Shown piece by piece: positions 14,387-21,479 of a stretch of 21,479 nt of DNA. Source of the DNA: CBFGTV01 sp965652145 (GTDB lineage Bacteria > Bacillota > Clostridia > Peptostreptococcales > Natronincolaceae); the NCBI GenBank assembly GCA_965652145.1, contig CBFGTV010000057.1:1-21479 (forward strand). Direction: 5' to 3'. How positions within the stretch are numbered: the stretch's first letter is position 1; every line of letters begins with the position of its first letter. The translations under genes and the position numbers were made by a program. Under the pieces are notes generated by a model that was given only the letters and a program-made list of their open reading frames with translations, was not told the DNA's origin and did no database searches.

Positions 14387-15141
14387 TGAAGGCCATTACC
14401 CTTGAATTTTACAAATTACGTCATAAGCATCTGTTCTTGATGGTTACATCGTTTTTACTGGTGGAAATCACCTGGGCCTTTATGGCGGCCGGCGTATCCT
14501 TTTCCCGTAATCCTGCCAATGTAGGATGGGAACCGCTGATTGCAATGCTGTCTTCTATAAATGGACTGTTTTTTCCCATTCTATCAGCAATATGCGTATC
14601 TCGTATTTGTGATATGGAGCATAAAGGAAATACGTGGAAGCTGTTGCTGACCGTTTCTGTCAAGAAGAGTGAGCTTTATGCTGCAAAATATATCGTCGCT
14701 TCTATCGTTATGCTGTGGGCATGTATATTGCAGGTAATTGCCATGGCAGCATTTGCTGTTATCTACGGTATTGGGCAGTCTGTACCCTTTTTTCTGCTGG
14801 CTCGCTTCTTAATGGGAACAGCCTTAACAAGCATGATCATTATTGCACTACAGCAATGGGCCTCCATGGCATTGAAAAACCAGGCCTTCGCACTATCCCT
14901 CGGGATGATCGGAGGCTTTATTGGAATGGCTGGGGATTTATTTCCATCGGGTATACGAAAATTTCTTATATGGTCCTACTACACAGGTCTAAGCCCCATT
15001 ACACAAAGCTATACAGGTGAAACAATACAGTTTATTGTACGGGATATGAGTTCATTACTGCCTGGGATGGTGGTACTGGCTGTAGTCGGAATGGCTATTT
15101 ATCTGGTTGGAAGCTGCCATTTATCCAGGCAAGAGGTATAA
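14386..15141 (+). CDS. ABC transporter permease, LanE/MutE-type
   Basis: The 251-residue hydrophobic protein has about six predicted membrane spans and begins MKAITLEFYKLRHKH, a cytoplasmic amphipathic start shared with the next gene product. That MutE/EpiE-style start (short basic helix with K-L-R) is typical of lantibiotic-immunity permeases. Its ATG overlaps the ATPase stop (TAATG), indicating translational coupling and a 1:1 complex. It probably pairs with the LanG-like protein as a heterodimeric channel. Substrate is inferred from the E-loop ATPase and the two-component neighbours. Confidence 0.82.
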   Translation: MKAITLEFYKLRHKHLFLMVTSFLLVEITWAFMAAGVSFSRNPANVGWEPLIAMLSSINGLFFPILSAICVSRICDMEHKGNTWKLLLTVSVKKSELYAAKYIVASIVMLWACILQVIAMAAFAVIYGIGQSVPFFLLARFLMGTALTSMIIIALQQWASMALKNQAFALSLGMIGGFIGMAGDLFPSGIRKFLIWSYYTGLSPITQSYTGETIQFIVRDMSSLLPGMVVLAVVGMAIYLVGSCHLSRQEV

Positions 15142-15152
15142 GGAGGGTGAAT

Positions 15153-15887
15153 ATGTTAAGAAGATGTGTTACTGCTGAGTGGATGAAGCTGCGTCATTCC
15201 CATATATGGGTGATCCTGGTGGTTCTTCCCCTTGTAAGTATATTAATTGGCTGTGCTAATTTTTACATGAACCAGGGTGTACTGGAGCAGGAATGGTATA
15301 GCCTATGGTCCCAGGTGGGTTTATTTTATGGGGAATTTTTCTTTCCCCTTCTAATTGCTATTTGCTGTGCCTTTATGTGGAGGCTGGAGCATCTTAATAA
15401 AAACTGGAATATGATTATGACCGCCCCCGTATCAGCAACCACGATTTTCGTGGCTAAATTGATTGTAGTTGGCATACTGTTGATTTTTGTTCAAGGCTTC
15501 TTTTTTCTGTTATACCTCATTGGCGGAAGGCTGATCGGATTAACCGCTGCCCTTCCTGGCGAACTACCTGGATGGCTGCTTAGGGGCTGGATCGCTGCCC
15601 TTTCAATCTCCAGCATGCAATTGGCACTGTCTATGGGTATCCGCAGTTTTGCTATTCCTATTGGTATTGGTTTATGCGCATCCTTTCTTGGCCTAGGAAT
15701 ATATGTCATTCATTTAGGTCTGTTTTTTCCCCATTCTTTACTGACCATGGGGATGGGCGTACTCAGCCAGACAAGCCTTTCATCCCAAAGCAGCCATCTT
15801 ATATTTTTTATAATGAATCTTTTATACATTGCTTCTATCAGTGCAGGGGCCATTCATTGGATGGGTAAATCAGATGTGAAAGCTTAA
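15153..15887 (+). CDS. ABC transporter permease, LanG/MutG-type
   Basis: The 244-residue protein begins MLRRCVTAEWMKLRHSHIW and has about six hydrophobic spans. It is a diverged relative of the preceding permease and should complete the LanFEG transporter. I start it at ATG 15153, six bases after AGGAGG. A GTG at 15147 is too close to that site. It follows the previous stop by 11 nt. A further ribosome binding site and short frame follow. Confidence 0.82.
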   Translation: MLRRCVTAEWMKLRHSHIWVILVVLPLVSILIGCANFYMNQGVLEQEWYSLWSQVGLFYGEFFFPLLIAICCAFMWRLEHLNKNWNMIMTAPVSATTIFVAKLIVVGILLIFVQGFFFLLYLIGGRLIGLTAALPGELPGWLLRGWIAALSISSMQLALSMGIRSFAIPIGIGLCASFLGLGIYVIHLGLFFPHSLLTMGMGVLSQTSLSSQSSHLIFFIMNLLYIASISAGAIHWMGKSDVKA

Positions 15888-15904
15888 ACAGAGAAAGGAG
15901 ATTT

Positions 15905-15970
15905 ATGACAAAGACAACCAAAGGATTCAATGAATTGCCTGACCCCGTCAAGGCTGTCTGTATAAAATAG
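15905..15970 (+). CDS. Possible 21-aa peptide gene at the end of the transporter operon
   Basis: AAAGGAG lies four bases before an ATG that opens 21 codons ending in TAG: MTKTTKGFNELPDPVKAVCI plus a final Lys. It is 17 nt after the lanG-like stop and just before the terminator. It could be a real small peptide, the remnant of a deleted downstream gene that kept its ribosome binding site and first codons, or chance. The KGFNEL stretch faintly recalls the FNLD box of class I lantibiotic leaders, but there is a single Cys and no core region. I do not assign a function. Confidence 0.4.
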   Translation: MTKTTKGFNELPDPVKAVCIK

Positions 15971-15988
15971 CAGGTACATTGTTATATC

Positions 15989-16025
15989 AAAAAGCATCTG
16001 CCAGCTTAGTATTCGGCAGATGCTT
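15989..16025. terminator. Terminator shared by thrS and the transporter operon
   Basis: AAGCATCTGCC and GGCAGATGCTT pair perfectly over 11 bp around a 12-nt loop. Read on the minus strand the stem is followed by TTTTTG, a good thrS terminator about 30 nt past its stop. On the plus strand the tail is weaker (CTCCATTATATCTT), but the hairpin also closes the converging transporter operon. Confidence 0.85.
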
Positions 16026-16055
16026 CTCCATTATATCTTACAGCTTTTAAAATTT

Positions 16056-17969
16056 TTACATTTGCTTATTCTCAATTTCCTTGATGATATTCTCGATAAA
16101 TTGGGCTGAAGCCATAACACCCATTTCACCCTGGTCTCGGGATCGAACCGCCACTGAATCTGCCTCTATTTCTTTATCACCTAGTACGAGCATATAGGGT
16201 ACCCTTTGTAGCTGGGCTTCCCGAATTTTATAACCAATTTTCTCATTTCTGGAATCTAGCTCAACCCGGATTCCCTTTTCCTTCATGTTATCTCTAAGTT
16301 TTTCAGCATAGGCCATATGCTTATCGGTAATGGGTAAAATTTTCGCCTGTACCGGAGCCAGCCAGGTTGGAAACTTTCCTGCATAATGCTCTATCAGAAT
16401 ACCAATAAATCGTTCAATACTGCCATAGAGTACCCGATGAATCATAATGGGCCGGTGTTTTTCTCCATCTGCCCCCACATAGGTTAAATCAAAACGCTGG
16501 GGCATTTGGAAATCCAATTGAATTGTACCACACTGCCAGGTACGCCCAATACAGTCCTCCAGGTGGAAGTCAATTTTGGGGCCATAGAAGGCTCCGTCTC
16601 CTTCGTTGATTTTGTAAGGAAGTCCTTTGGCTTCGAGGGCTTCCTTCAGGGAGCTGATGGCTAAATCCCATTCCTCATCGGTTCCCATGGAATCCTCAGG
16701 CCTTGTGGAAAGCTCTACATGATACTTGAACCCAAAAAGGGTATAGACATAGTCTACAAAATCAATTACCCCTATGATCTCTTCCTTAATTTGCTCCGGT
16801 AGCATAAATAGATGGGCATCATCCTGTGTAAAGCATCTTACCCGCATGAGTCCGTGAAGGGCCCCAGAAAGCTCATGGCGATGCACCAGGCCCAATTCTC
16901 CCATTCTGAGAGGGAAATCCCGGTAGCTGTACATTTTTCGTTTATAGGTTAAAATCGCACCGGGGCAGTTCATCGGCTTAACTGCATAACGTTCATCATC
17001 AATATCTGTAAAATACATATTTTCTTGATAATGGGCCCAGTGTCCCGATTGACGCCATAGCTGCTCATTGAGTATAATAGGAGTCTTAATTTCATCATAT
17101 CCCCGTTTAATATGCTCTTTTCTCCAGAAATCCTCCAGCTGATTTCTCAACACCATTCCCTTGGGATGGAAAAAGGGGAACCCTGGCCCTTCCTCCTGTA
17201 GACTGAAAAGATCTAACTCCTTACCGATTTTACGGTGATCTCTTTTTTTAGCTTCTTCAAGCCGATGCAGATATTCCTCCAGGTCCTTCTTCTTTTCAAA
17301 GGAGATTCCATAGATTCTTTGTAGCATTTTATTTTTTTCGTTTCCTCGCCAATAGGCCCCTGCTACGCTTAAGAGTTTAATAGCCTTTACCTTATCTGTT
17401 GAAAGCAAATGGGGGCCTGCACAAAGGTCGGTAAATTCTCCCTGCCGATAAAAGGAAATTACCTCATCCTCAGGCAGGTCTTGAATCAACTCAACCTTGT
17501 AGTCTTCATTCTGCTTTTCCATCAGCTCGATTGCTTCATTCCTTGGCAGTTCAAACCGGCTGATTTCAAGCTTTTTTTTGGCAATACGCTGCATCTCCGC
17601 CTCGATTTTTTCTAAATCCTCCGGTGTAAATTTATGGTCAGAATCAAAATCGTAATAATATCCATTATCGATGGCGGGGCCGATGGCCAGCTTTGTATTG
17701 GGGTACAGTCTTTTTACCGCCTGGGCAAGAATATGGGAGGTGGTATGCCAGAAGCTTTCCTTTCCGCCCTCATCCTCAAATCGAAGGATATTTAGCTCAC
17801 AATCTGCCTCTATGGGGTATCTAAGATCCACCACCTGACCGTTTACTTCTCCGCCTACGGCAACCCTGGCCAATCCTTCACTGATTTCTTTGGCAATTTC
17901 ATAGACAGTAGTCCCCTGGTTCACCTCTCTGACAGAACCATCCTTTAAAGTTATCTTTACCTTTTCCAT
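16056..17969 (-). CDS. thrS: Threonyl-tRNA synthetase
   Basis: The full-length 637-residue protein has an N-terminal TGS domain (about 1-60) and an editing/SAD domain with HTTSHILAQAV (HxxxH) and a downstream DLCAGPHL. The class II catalytic core follows (about 240-530). Its zinc ligands sit in MNCPGA (Cys), VHRHELSG (His) and MIHRVLYGSIERF (His). A C-terminal anticodon-binding domain runs from about 540 to 637. It charges tRNA-Thr and hydrolyses Ser-tRNA-Thr. ATG 17969 has GGGAGG eight bases upstream. Expression is under the T-box leader just upstream. It sits alone in its transcript; ytxC and the DUF445 gene are upstream on the same strand, as ytxC is beside thrS in Bacillus. Confidence 0.97.
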   Translation of the reverse strand: MEKVKITLKDGSVREVNQGTTVYEIAKEISEGLARVAVGGEVNGQVVDLRYPIEADCELNILRFEDEGGKESFWHTTSHILAQAVKRLYPNTKLAIGPAIDNGYYYDFDSDHKFTPEDLEKIEAEMQRIAKKKLEISRFELPRNEAIELMEKQNEDYKVELIQDLPEDEVISFYRQGEFTDLCAGPHLLSTDKVKAIKLLSVAGAYWRGNEKNKMLQRIYGISFEKKKDLEEYLHRLEEAKKRDHRKIGKELDLFSLQEEGPGFPFFHPKGMVLRNQLEDFWRKEHIKRGYDEIKTPIILNEQLWRQSGHWAHYQENMYFTDIDDERYAVKPMNCPGAILTYKRKMYSYRDFPLRMGELGLVHRHELSGALHGLMRVRCFTQDDAHLFMLPEQIKEEIIGVIDFVDYVYTLFGFKYHVELSTRPEDSMGTDEEWDLAISSLKEALEAKGLPYKINEGDGAFYGPKIDFHLEDCIGRTWQCGTIQLDFQMPQRFDLTYVGADGEKHRPIMIHRVLYGSIERFIGILIEHYAGKFPTWLAPVQAKILPITDKHMAYAEKLRDNMKEKGIRVELDSRNEKIGYKIREAQLQRVPYMLVLGDKEIEADSVAVRSRDQGEMGVMASAQFIENIIKEIENKQM

Positions 17970-17994
17970 GTTCTAAACCTCCCTTTCATTAAAA

Positions 17995-18033
17995 AATATA
18001 AAAGCCCCTCATCCTAAAAGCATAGGACGAGAG
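17995..18033 (-). terminator. T-box attenuator terminator before thrS
   Basis: On the minus strand CTCTCGTCCTA and TAGGATGAGGG pair over 11 bp, including G-U pairs, around a TGCTTT loop. The tail is CTTTTATATTTTTT. It lies between the T-box sequence and the thrS ribosome binding site. Confidence 0.9.
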
Positions 18034-18235
18034 ACTGTTCCCGCGGTTCCACCTAAATTGATTAAAACCCAACTCATTGATGTTAACGGAATCACCGATT
18101 TTCCTTTCATCCTTTCGATTACTCAGAAATAGCTCGAAGGTAGTTTTCAGCTAATCATCTACAGAAGCACTTTCAGCCGGGATGCTTCCTCTCTAGGTAT
18201 TGGGGCTAGCCTACTCTTCCTTCATCATTGCTTTT
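17995..18235 (-). promoter_or_regulatory. T-box leader of thrS, specifier ACU (Thr)
   Basis: AGGTGGAACCGCGGGA (18054-18039, minus strand) is the T-box sequence. Upstream, stem I is closed by GAAGG/CCTTC and GCTA/TAGC, with AGTA on the 5' side of the specifier loop. The 3' side reads GAAA-ACT, giving a threonine ACU specifier at 18144-18142. This is the same GAAN-codon layout as in the pheS leader of this window. The downstream terminator completes the switch: uncharged tRNA-Thr should raise thrS expression. Confidence 0.92.
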
Positions 18236-18252
18236 TCAATATGTTAAGATTT

Positions 18253-18282
18253 ATTATATTCAATTCATATCCCCCTTGTCAA
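18253..18282 (-). promoter_or_regulatory. Sigma-A promoter of thrS
   Basis: On the minus strand both hexamers are perfect: TTGACA (18282-18277) and TATAAT (18258-18253), with an 18-nt spacer. Transcription should begin near 18246, about 15 nt before the T-box stem I. Confidence 0.88.
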
Positions 18283-18301
18283 GTATCTAATCACTATTTT
18301 T

Positions 18302-18904
18302 CTACAATAACATAATTATTATACCTTGAACTAGTCCAATGATAAAACCCAAGACTCCTCCCAGGACCTCAATATGCTTCAGCTCTCTTTTGGCAATTCT
18401 AAGAACCATTTCTTCAAGCTTGTCCATTGGAAAACGATTAATCCTTTTTTCTACCATTTCAGCAAGATTAATTTTTTCTGACGCCGAGTGAATCATGTTC
18501 TCCACCGAAGCATTGATTAAGTCGGTTGCTTCTTGTTCTATTACCTCATTGATATATCGTTTTATGGCACTTTTAAGGGATGCAGGTAAAATTCCGGGCA
18601 ACCGCTCCTCCAGTACACGATTAATTTTATTTTTGATAATTTCTATTAAGGCACTTTGATCCTGATTTGAAATAAACTGCTCAATAATTTCTTCTATGGA
18701 AAGCAGCTCCTCTTGAATTGTCGTTCCTATGCTTTTGGCAATTTCATTCTTCCTCTTAGGGATCAGCCCCTGTAGCTTTATGTTTAACAGGGGAATCATT
18801 ACAGGTTCAAAGGGTCTAAACAGCAGCTTAATTGCAATATAGTTGGTTATCCAGCCAATTAAGGCACCGATTGCTGCCAGAATAAGTACTAGTGCGAATT
18901 TCAT
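18302..18904 (-). CDS. DUF445-family membrane protein, short form
   Basis: The 200-residue protein has an N-terminal membrane helix (about 2-22) followed by the DUF445 hallmark GWITNYIAIKLLFRPFEPV and LQGLIPKRKNEIAKSIG. A charged helical middle (about 60-170) and a C-terminal hydrophobic helix (GVLGFIIGLVQGIIIMLL) follow. Function is unknown. Bacillus YheB-type members are almost twice as long, so this is the compact clostridial form with one helical repeat. AAAGGATG precedes the ATG. A TATAAT at 18951-18946 (minus strand), without a clear -35, could be its own promoter, as a terminator separates it from ytxC. Confidence 0.85.
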   Translation of the reverse strand: MKFALVLILAAIGALIGWITNYIAIKLLFRPFEPVMIPLLNIKLQGLIPKRKNEIAKSIGTTIQEELLSIEEIIEQFISNQDQSALIEIIKNKINRVLEERLPGILPASLKSAIKRYINEVIEQEATDLINASVENMIHSASEKINLAEMVEKRINRFPMDKLEEMVLRIAKRELKHIEVLGGVLGFIIGLVQGIIIMLL

Positions 18905-18984
18905 TTTGGGCCATCCTTTCTAGTGTACAACTTGAATAATTTAGTATTATATCACGATTAACCCTGAAAATCTATCCCTGTTAA

Positions 18985-19015
18985 GATAAATAAAAGCCCT
19001 GGTTCTCCCAAGGCT
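18985..19015 (-). terminator. Intrinsic terminator after ytxC
   Basis: On the minus strand AGCCTTGG, a GAGAA loop and CCAGGGCT form an 8-bp stem with one G-U pair, followed by TTTATTTATC. It lies about 40 nt past the ytxC stop and separates ytxC from the DUF445 gene. Confidence 0.8.
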
Positions 19016-19056
19016 AAGGTTTAAATAAAAATATTCAAATAACTTCTACCTTCAGG

Positions 19057-19971
19057 CTATTCCTTTCCCAAATTTGATTCTATTGAACACAGCTCGCAAC
19101 CATTACAAAGAGTAACCTTAGAAGCAAAGACCCGATTGATGGTTTTAATTACCTCTGTTTTTCCCATTCCGGGAAATTGATGAATCATGATTTGTTCTGG
19201 AGCCATGGTTATCAAGGCACTCATCAAAATGTCTTCATAGCTTAAAAAGTTATTTTCGGTAATTTCGCTGGCAATTTCCCGAAGGTAGTCGTTATTAATT
19301 AATTGATATTGTTCGTCGTACAGCTTATAACGATGGTCTTGATCCAACACCAGGTGTATTATTTTTACCTTGGAATCTTGAATATCTACGAAGTATTTTA
19401 GCAGCTTAATAAAATCATTATATTCTTTATTGCTGATAAAGTCTTCAATGGCTCTTTCAACGGTTTCTTCCAAATCCATCATATAATCCTTCAGACTAAA
19501 GGTAATAAAACCTCTTATATTGATTTCTATCTGTTCATTTAAGTGATCCATCAGTCTTTTTAAGACCCTTGATTTTCTGGAATAAGCCTCTTGATTTATC
19601 AGTAGGGCCTCTTCACTTTCTTCCTTCAACAGATCCATGGCATTTCTTTCAATTTCTAATTTTTCTCGCTCATCAAAGTAATCGTACTCTTGATTGAGAA
19701 TTTTTGTGATTAATTGATTTTCTTCATAGCATTGTATATAATCCCATAATGCGTTGGCAATACTATATTTAAAGATACTTAAAAAATCACTCAGCGGATA
19801 ATGATTGATGCTTTCAATTTTCACACTATACTCAATATAGTAAAAGGGTTCGCCAAAGCTAACCTCTTCTTCAATCTCTATGCCTTCATTTAAATAAGGC
19901 ATAAGCTGTCTTTTAATCTTTGAAGAAATTAAATCAATACTTCTATCTGAGGCTATGGTTAAAAGCTTCAT
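19057..19971 (-). CDS. ytxC: Putative sporulation protein YtxC
   Basis: From ATG 19971 the protein has 304 residues, acidic and largely helical, with no signal peptide or membrane span. The family features I recognise are the SYEDILMSALITMAPEQIMIHQ segment near the C-terminus and the position next to thrS, as in Bacillus. The C-terminus has a CxxCxxC cluster (TLCNGCELCS) that could bind metal. Function is unknown; YtxC is linked to sporulation mainly by expression and distribution. GGGAG lies eight bases before the ATG; an in-frame GTG at 19980 is too close to it and was rejected. A sigma-E-like promoter lies directly upstream. Confidence 0.85.
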   Translation of the reverse strand: MKLLTIASDRSIDLISSKIKRQLMPYLNEGIEIEEEVSFGEPFYYIEYSVKIESINHYPLSDFLSIFKYSIANALWDYIQCYEENQLITKILNQEYDYFDEREKLEIERNAMDLLKEESEEALLINQEAYSRKSRVLKRLMDHLNEQIEINIRGFITFSLKDYMMDLEETVERAIEDFISNKEYNDFIKLLKYFVDIQDSKVKIIHLVLDQDHRYKLYDEQYQLINNDYLREIASEITENNFLSYEDILMSALITMAPEQIMIHQFPGMGKTEVIKTINRVFASKVTLCNGCELCSIESNLGKE

Positions 19972-19998
19972 GCTGTTCACTCCCTTCGCTGTACTAGT

Positions 19999-20026
19999 AG
20001 TATATGTGATATAAACGGTGATATTC
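19999..20026 (-). promoter_or_regulatory. Candidate sigma-E promoter of ytxC
   Basis: On the minus strand GAATATC (20026-20020) and CATATACT (20006-19999) are 13 nt apart. Compared with the Bacillus sigma-E consensus KMATATT-N14-CATACAHT, 6 of 7 and 7 of 8 positions fit. The predicted start near 19992 leaves a 20-nt leader with the ribosome binding site. Mother-cell expression would suit a sporulation protein. Confidence 0.5.
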
Positions 20027-20070
20027 TCCTCTTGCCCTGTCAGTATATTGTAAATTAACCAATTTAAAAA

Positions 20071-20123
20071 GTTGAATCAATTCCTGTTATATTAGTACAT
20101 ACCCTTTTATTTTCTGATTCAAC
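20071..20123. repeat. 9-bp inverted repeat with 35-nt spacer
   Basis: GTTGAATCA (20071-20079) and TGATTCAAC (20115-20123) are perfect inverted copies. The spacer is AT-rich with no frame. No U-tract follows, so it is not a clear terminator. Purpose unknown; chance is possible in AT-rich DNA. Confidence 0.35.
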
Positions 20124-20191
20124 ATGATAAAATAAGCCCCCTATTTATTCTAACTATAGTAGTATATGTATTATTTTTAATTACTGTGACC

Positions 20192-20226
20192 AAAAAAAAC
20201 TGCCCTATATTAAGGACAGTTTTTTT
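20192..20226. terminator. Bidirectional intrinsic terminator after the SpoIIAA-like gene
   Basis: AACTGCCCT and AGGACAGTT form a stem of about 8-9 bp with one G-U pair, flanked by A8 on the left and T7 on the right. Both strands thus have a U-tract. It is the terminator of the TPP-enzyme/SpoIIAA-like operon on the minus strand. Confidence 0.85.
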
Positions 20227-20248
20227 AAAAATTTTAACTATTAAATTT

Positions 20249-20635
20249 TTAATAGCCCTGGCTTTTTAACCAAGCATCTGCCTCTTCCAATGAAGCAAAG
20301 GCATTGGGTTGGACAACATTACTTTTGCTGCGATTCATTTGCATTTTAATGATAGTACTGTCAAGTACAATGGCAGCACAGCTAAAGCCATTATTTTCAG
20401 CCCAGCTTAAATGGGATTTAAGCTCATTGCTGATATTCGAGGTTTTGTACTCTCTTAAATCACTGCACTTTGCCCACTTTTTTCCTTTAAACAAAGGGAC
20501 AATTTTTGTTGCAAAAACATTGTGATAGCGTTCAAAATCCTGGGCATCCCACAGGCCGATATTTTTATCATAGGCGATGCATCTGACAGGGTCCACGTTA
20601 ATTTCAAACTTCCCCTTTTCATCCTTAATAAGCAT
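20249..20635 (-). CDS. SpoIIAA/STAS-like small protein, function unknown
   Basis: The 128-residue soluble protein alternates beta-strands and helices and ends FASLEEADAWLKSQG, the F-x-S/D-x-E-E-A-x-x-W-L ending I associate with SpoIIAA-like (STAS/SEC14-type) proteins. A WAKCSDLREYKTS segment lies mid-protein, where these folds place the equivalent of the phosphorylation loop. The family call is tentative and no activity can be assigned. It starts 14 nt after the TPP-enzyme gene with AGGAGG upstream of the ATG, so the two form an operon. Confidence 0.6.
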   Translation of the reverse strand: MLIKDEKGKFEINVDPVRCIAYDKNIGLWDAQDFERYHNVFATKIVPLFKGKKWAKCSDLREYKTSNISNELKSHLSWAENNGFSCAAIVLDSTIIKMQMNRSKSNVVQPNAFASLEEADAWLKSQGY

Positions 20636-20649
20636 GATTTAATCCTCCT

Positions 20650-21479
20650 TTATTTTTTTGTGCCACTTAGCGCTTTAAATCTATCTGCAACAGGAGCAGG
20701 CTCACTTCCATCAGTAATCAGTTCAACCACACAGGGTCCCTTGAGATCCTTCACCATTTCGGGAATCTGATCTAACCCTTCATAGCTATCAATAGCAATT
20801 GCTTTCACACCGGCGGCCTCCATCATTTTAGCAATAGAAATTCGCTCCTGCTTAAAGCCTTCCAGGCTTCTGCCATATAAGAAGGTATGTCCATGCTCTA
20901 CATATCCCATCATGGCATTATTAATTACAAAATAAAGAATTGGCAGCTTATTTTCCTTGGCCGTAAAAATTTCCGTACCATTCATCAGAAAAGACCCATC
21001 TCCGGTTATGACAACGGTTAGTCTATCTGGATCAGCCAGCTTAACTCCCACTACACCGGCCACTCCAGAGCCCATTGCCCCATAATTCAAGCTAATTTCA
21101 AATTCTGCTCCCGGGGGAAGCTGAAGAAATTTAAATACAAAGTTCATATATTCTCCAATATCAGATACATAATAGGTATTATTGGGCAGCAGCCTAGTCA
21201 TCTTTTCAAGAAACAATCGTATTGACAGACCTGTATGATTCCTTTGATAGGGGTCTAAAATTTCTTCTTTTTGAAATTTACCGGCGGCAGGATTGGTTCC
21301 TTTAATTAATGCCGGAATGACCTCGGCTAAATCACTATGTATCGCCACGTCTGCCGGAAACACCTTGTTCAATTCTTTTTCATCCCAATCTACATGAATA
21401 ACCTTTCTTCCTGCTACCAAAACCGAGTTGTAATTTCTGGTGGCCGATTCTCCAAGACTGCTTCCTAAAACCAGTAAAC
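20650..21479 (-). CDS. Thiamine-pyrophosphate-dependent enzyme (acetolactate synthase family), 5' part outside window
   Basis: The reading frame is open to the right edge, so the N-terminal half is missing; about 276 residues are visible. The visible part opens with LLVLGSSLGESATRNYNSV and VIHVDWDE, the end of the central domain of POX/ALS-type enzymes. The TPP-binding pyrimidine-partner domain follows, with the motif GDGSFLMNGTEIFTAKENK ending at INN, which holds the Mg2+-diphosphate. Acetolactate synthase, pyruvate oxidase and 2-oxoacid decarboxylase share this layout, and the substrate cannot be told from this half. The C-terminus is unremarkable. It is followed by the SpoIIAA-like gene. 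Confidence 0.85.
   Translation of the reverse strand, partial: LLVLGSSLGESATRNYNSVLVAGRKVIHVDWDEKELNKVFPADVAIHSDLAEVIPALIKGTNPAAGKFQKEEILDPYQRNHTGLSIRLFLEKMTRLLPNNTYYVSDIGEYMNFVFKFLQLPPGAEFEISLNYGAMGSGVAGVVGVKLADPDRLTVVITGDGSFLMNGTEIFTAKENKLPILYFVINNAMMGYVEHGHTFLYGRSLEGFKQERISIAKMMEAAGVKAIAIDSYEGLDQIPEMVKDLKGPCVVELITDGSEPAPVADRFKALSGTKK

Larger units (their letters stand above)
19995..20169. repeat. 13-bp direct repeat pair around the ytxC promoter region
   Basis: TAGTAGTATATGT occurs exactly at 19995-20007 and again at 20157-20169. The first copy contains the sigma-E-like -10 box of ytxC on the minus strand. The second copy has the same box but no matching -35 and no gene directly downstream. 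Confidence 0.4.

Noticed and set aside
15491..15709. Minus-strand frame of 72 codons inside the LanG-like gene
   Set aside because: Antisense to a clear membrane-protein gene, without start signals.
15905..15970. Calling the 21-codon frame a lantibiotic precursor
   Set aside because: Only a faint resemblance to an FNLD leader box; there is one Cys, and no Ser/Thr/Cys-rich core or modification enzymes.

Overview
The window looks like a chromosomal stretch of a low-GC, endospore-forming Clostridia-type Firmicute. The base composition, strong AGGAGG-type ribosome binding sites, two T-box leaders, an L20-type leader and genes for YtxC and a YqzL-like protein all point that way. An Alkaliphilus-like relative is my best guess, from gene order and protein flavour only. 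No tRNA, rRNA, CRISPR array, transposase or phage gene was seen.

Most of the window is a translation locus on the minus strand. In transcription order from the right edge it holds: a partial thiamine-pyrophosphate (TPP) enzyme and a small SpoIIAA-like protein (21479-20249); ytxC behind a possible sigma-E promoter; a short DUF445 membrane protein; thrS with a threonine T-box leader; the infC-rpmI-rplT operon with an L20-type leader and an AUU start for infC; two structured RNA-like segments; ktrB-ktrA for potassium uptake; a SpoU-family RNA methyltransferase; a 29-codon yqzL-like gene; a phenylalanine T-box leader; pheS-pheT; and zapA. The order thrS/infC-rpmI-rplT/methyltransferase/pheST/zapA is conserved in Firmicutes.

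Between infC and thrS the conserved order is broken by about 6.5 kb (9573-15970). This block has an FtsH-type protease with almost no extracytoplasmic domain, a sensor kinase/response regulator pair on the minus strand, and a divergent three-gene LanFEG-type ABC transporter on the plus strand. The ATPase has the glutamate E-loop that marks lantibiotic-immunity transporters. Three in-phase AAGGTT repeats, 11 or 22 bp apart, lie upstream of the transporter and are the likely response-regulator site. Together these look like a self-contained sensor and exporter for cationic antimicrobial peptides. A 21-codon reading frame of unknown meaning follows the last permease gene.

The least explained part is the 470-bp rplT-ktrB gap. 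It holds one element closed by a perfect 10-bp stem (7947-8051) and a second closed by a perfect 13-bp stem, directly followed by an intrinsic terminator (7751-7939). ktrB has its own sigma-A-like promoter downstream of that terminator, so the RNA may be free-standing rather than a simple ktrB leader. I could not assign either element to a known RNA family with confidence.
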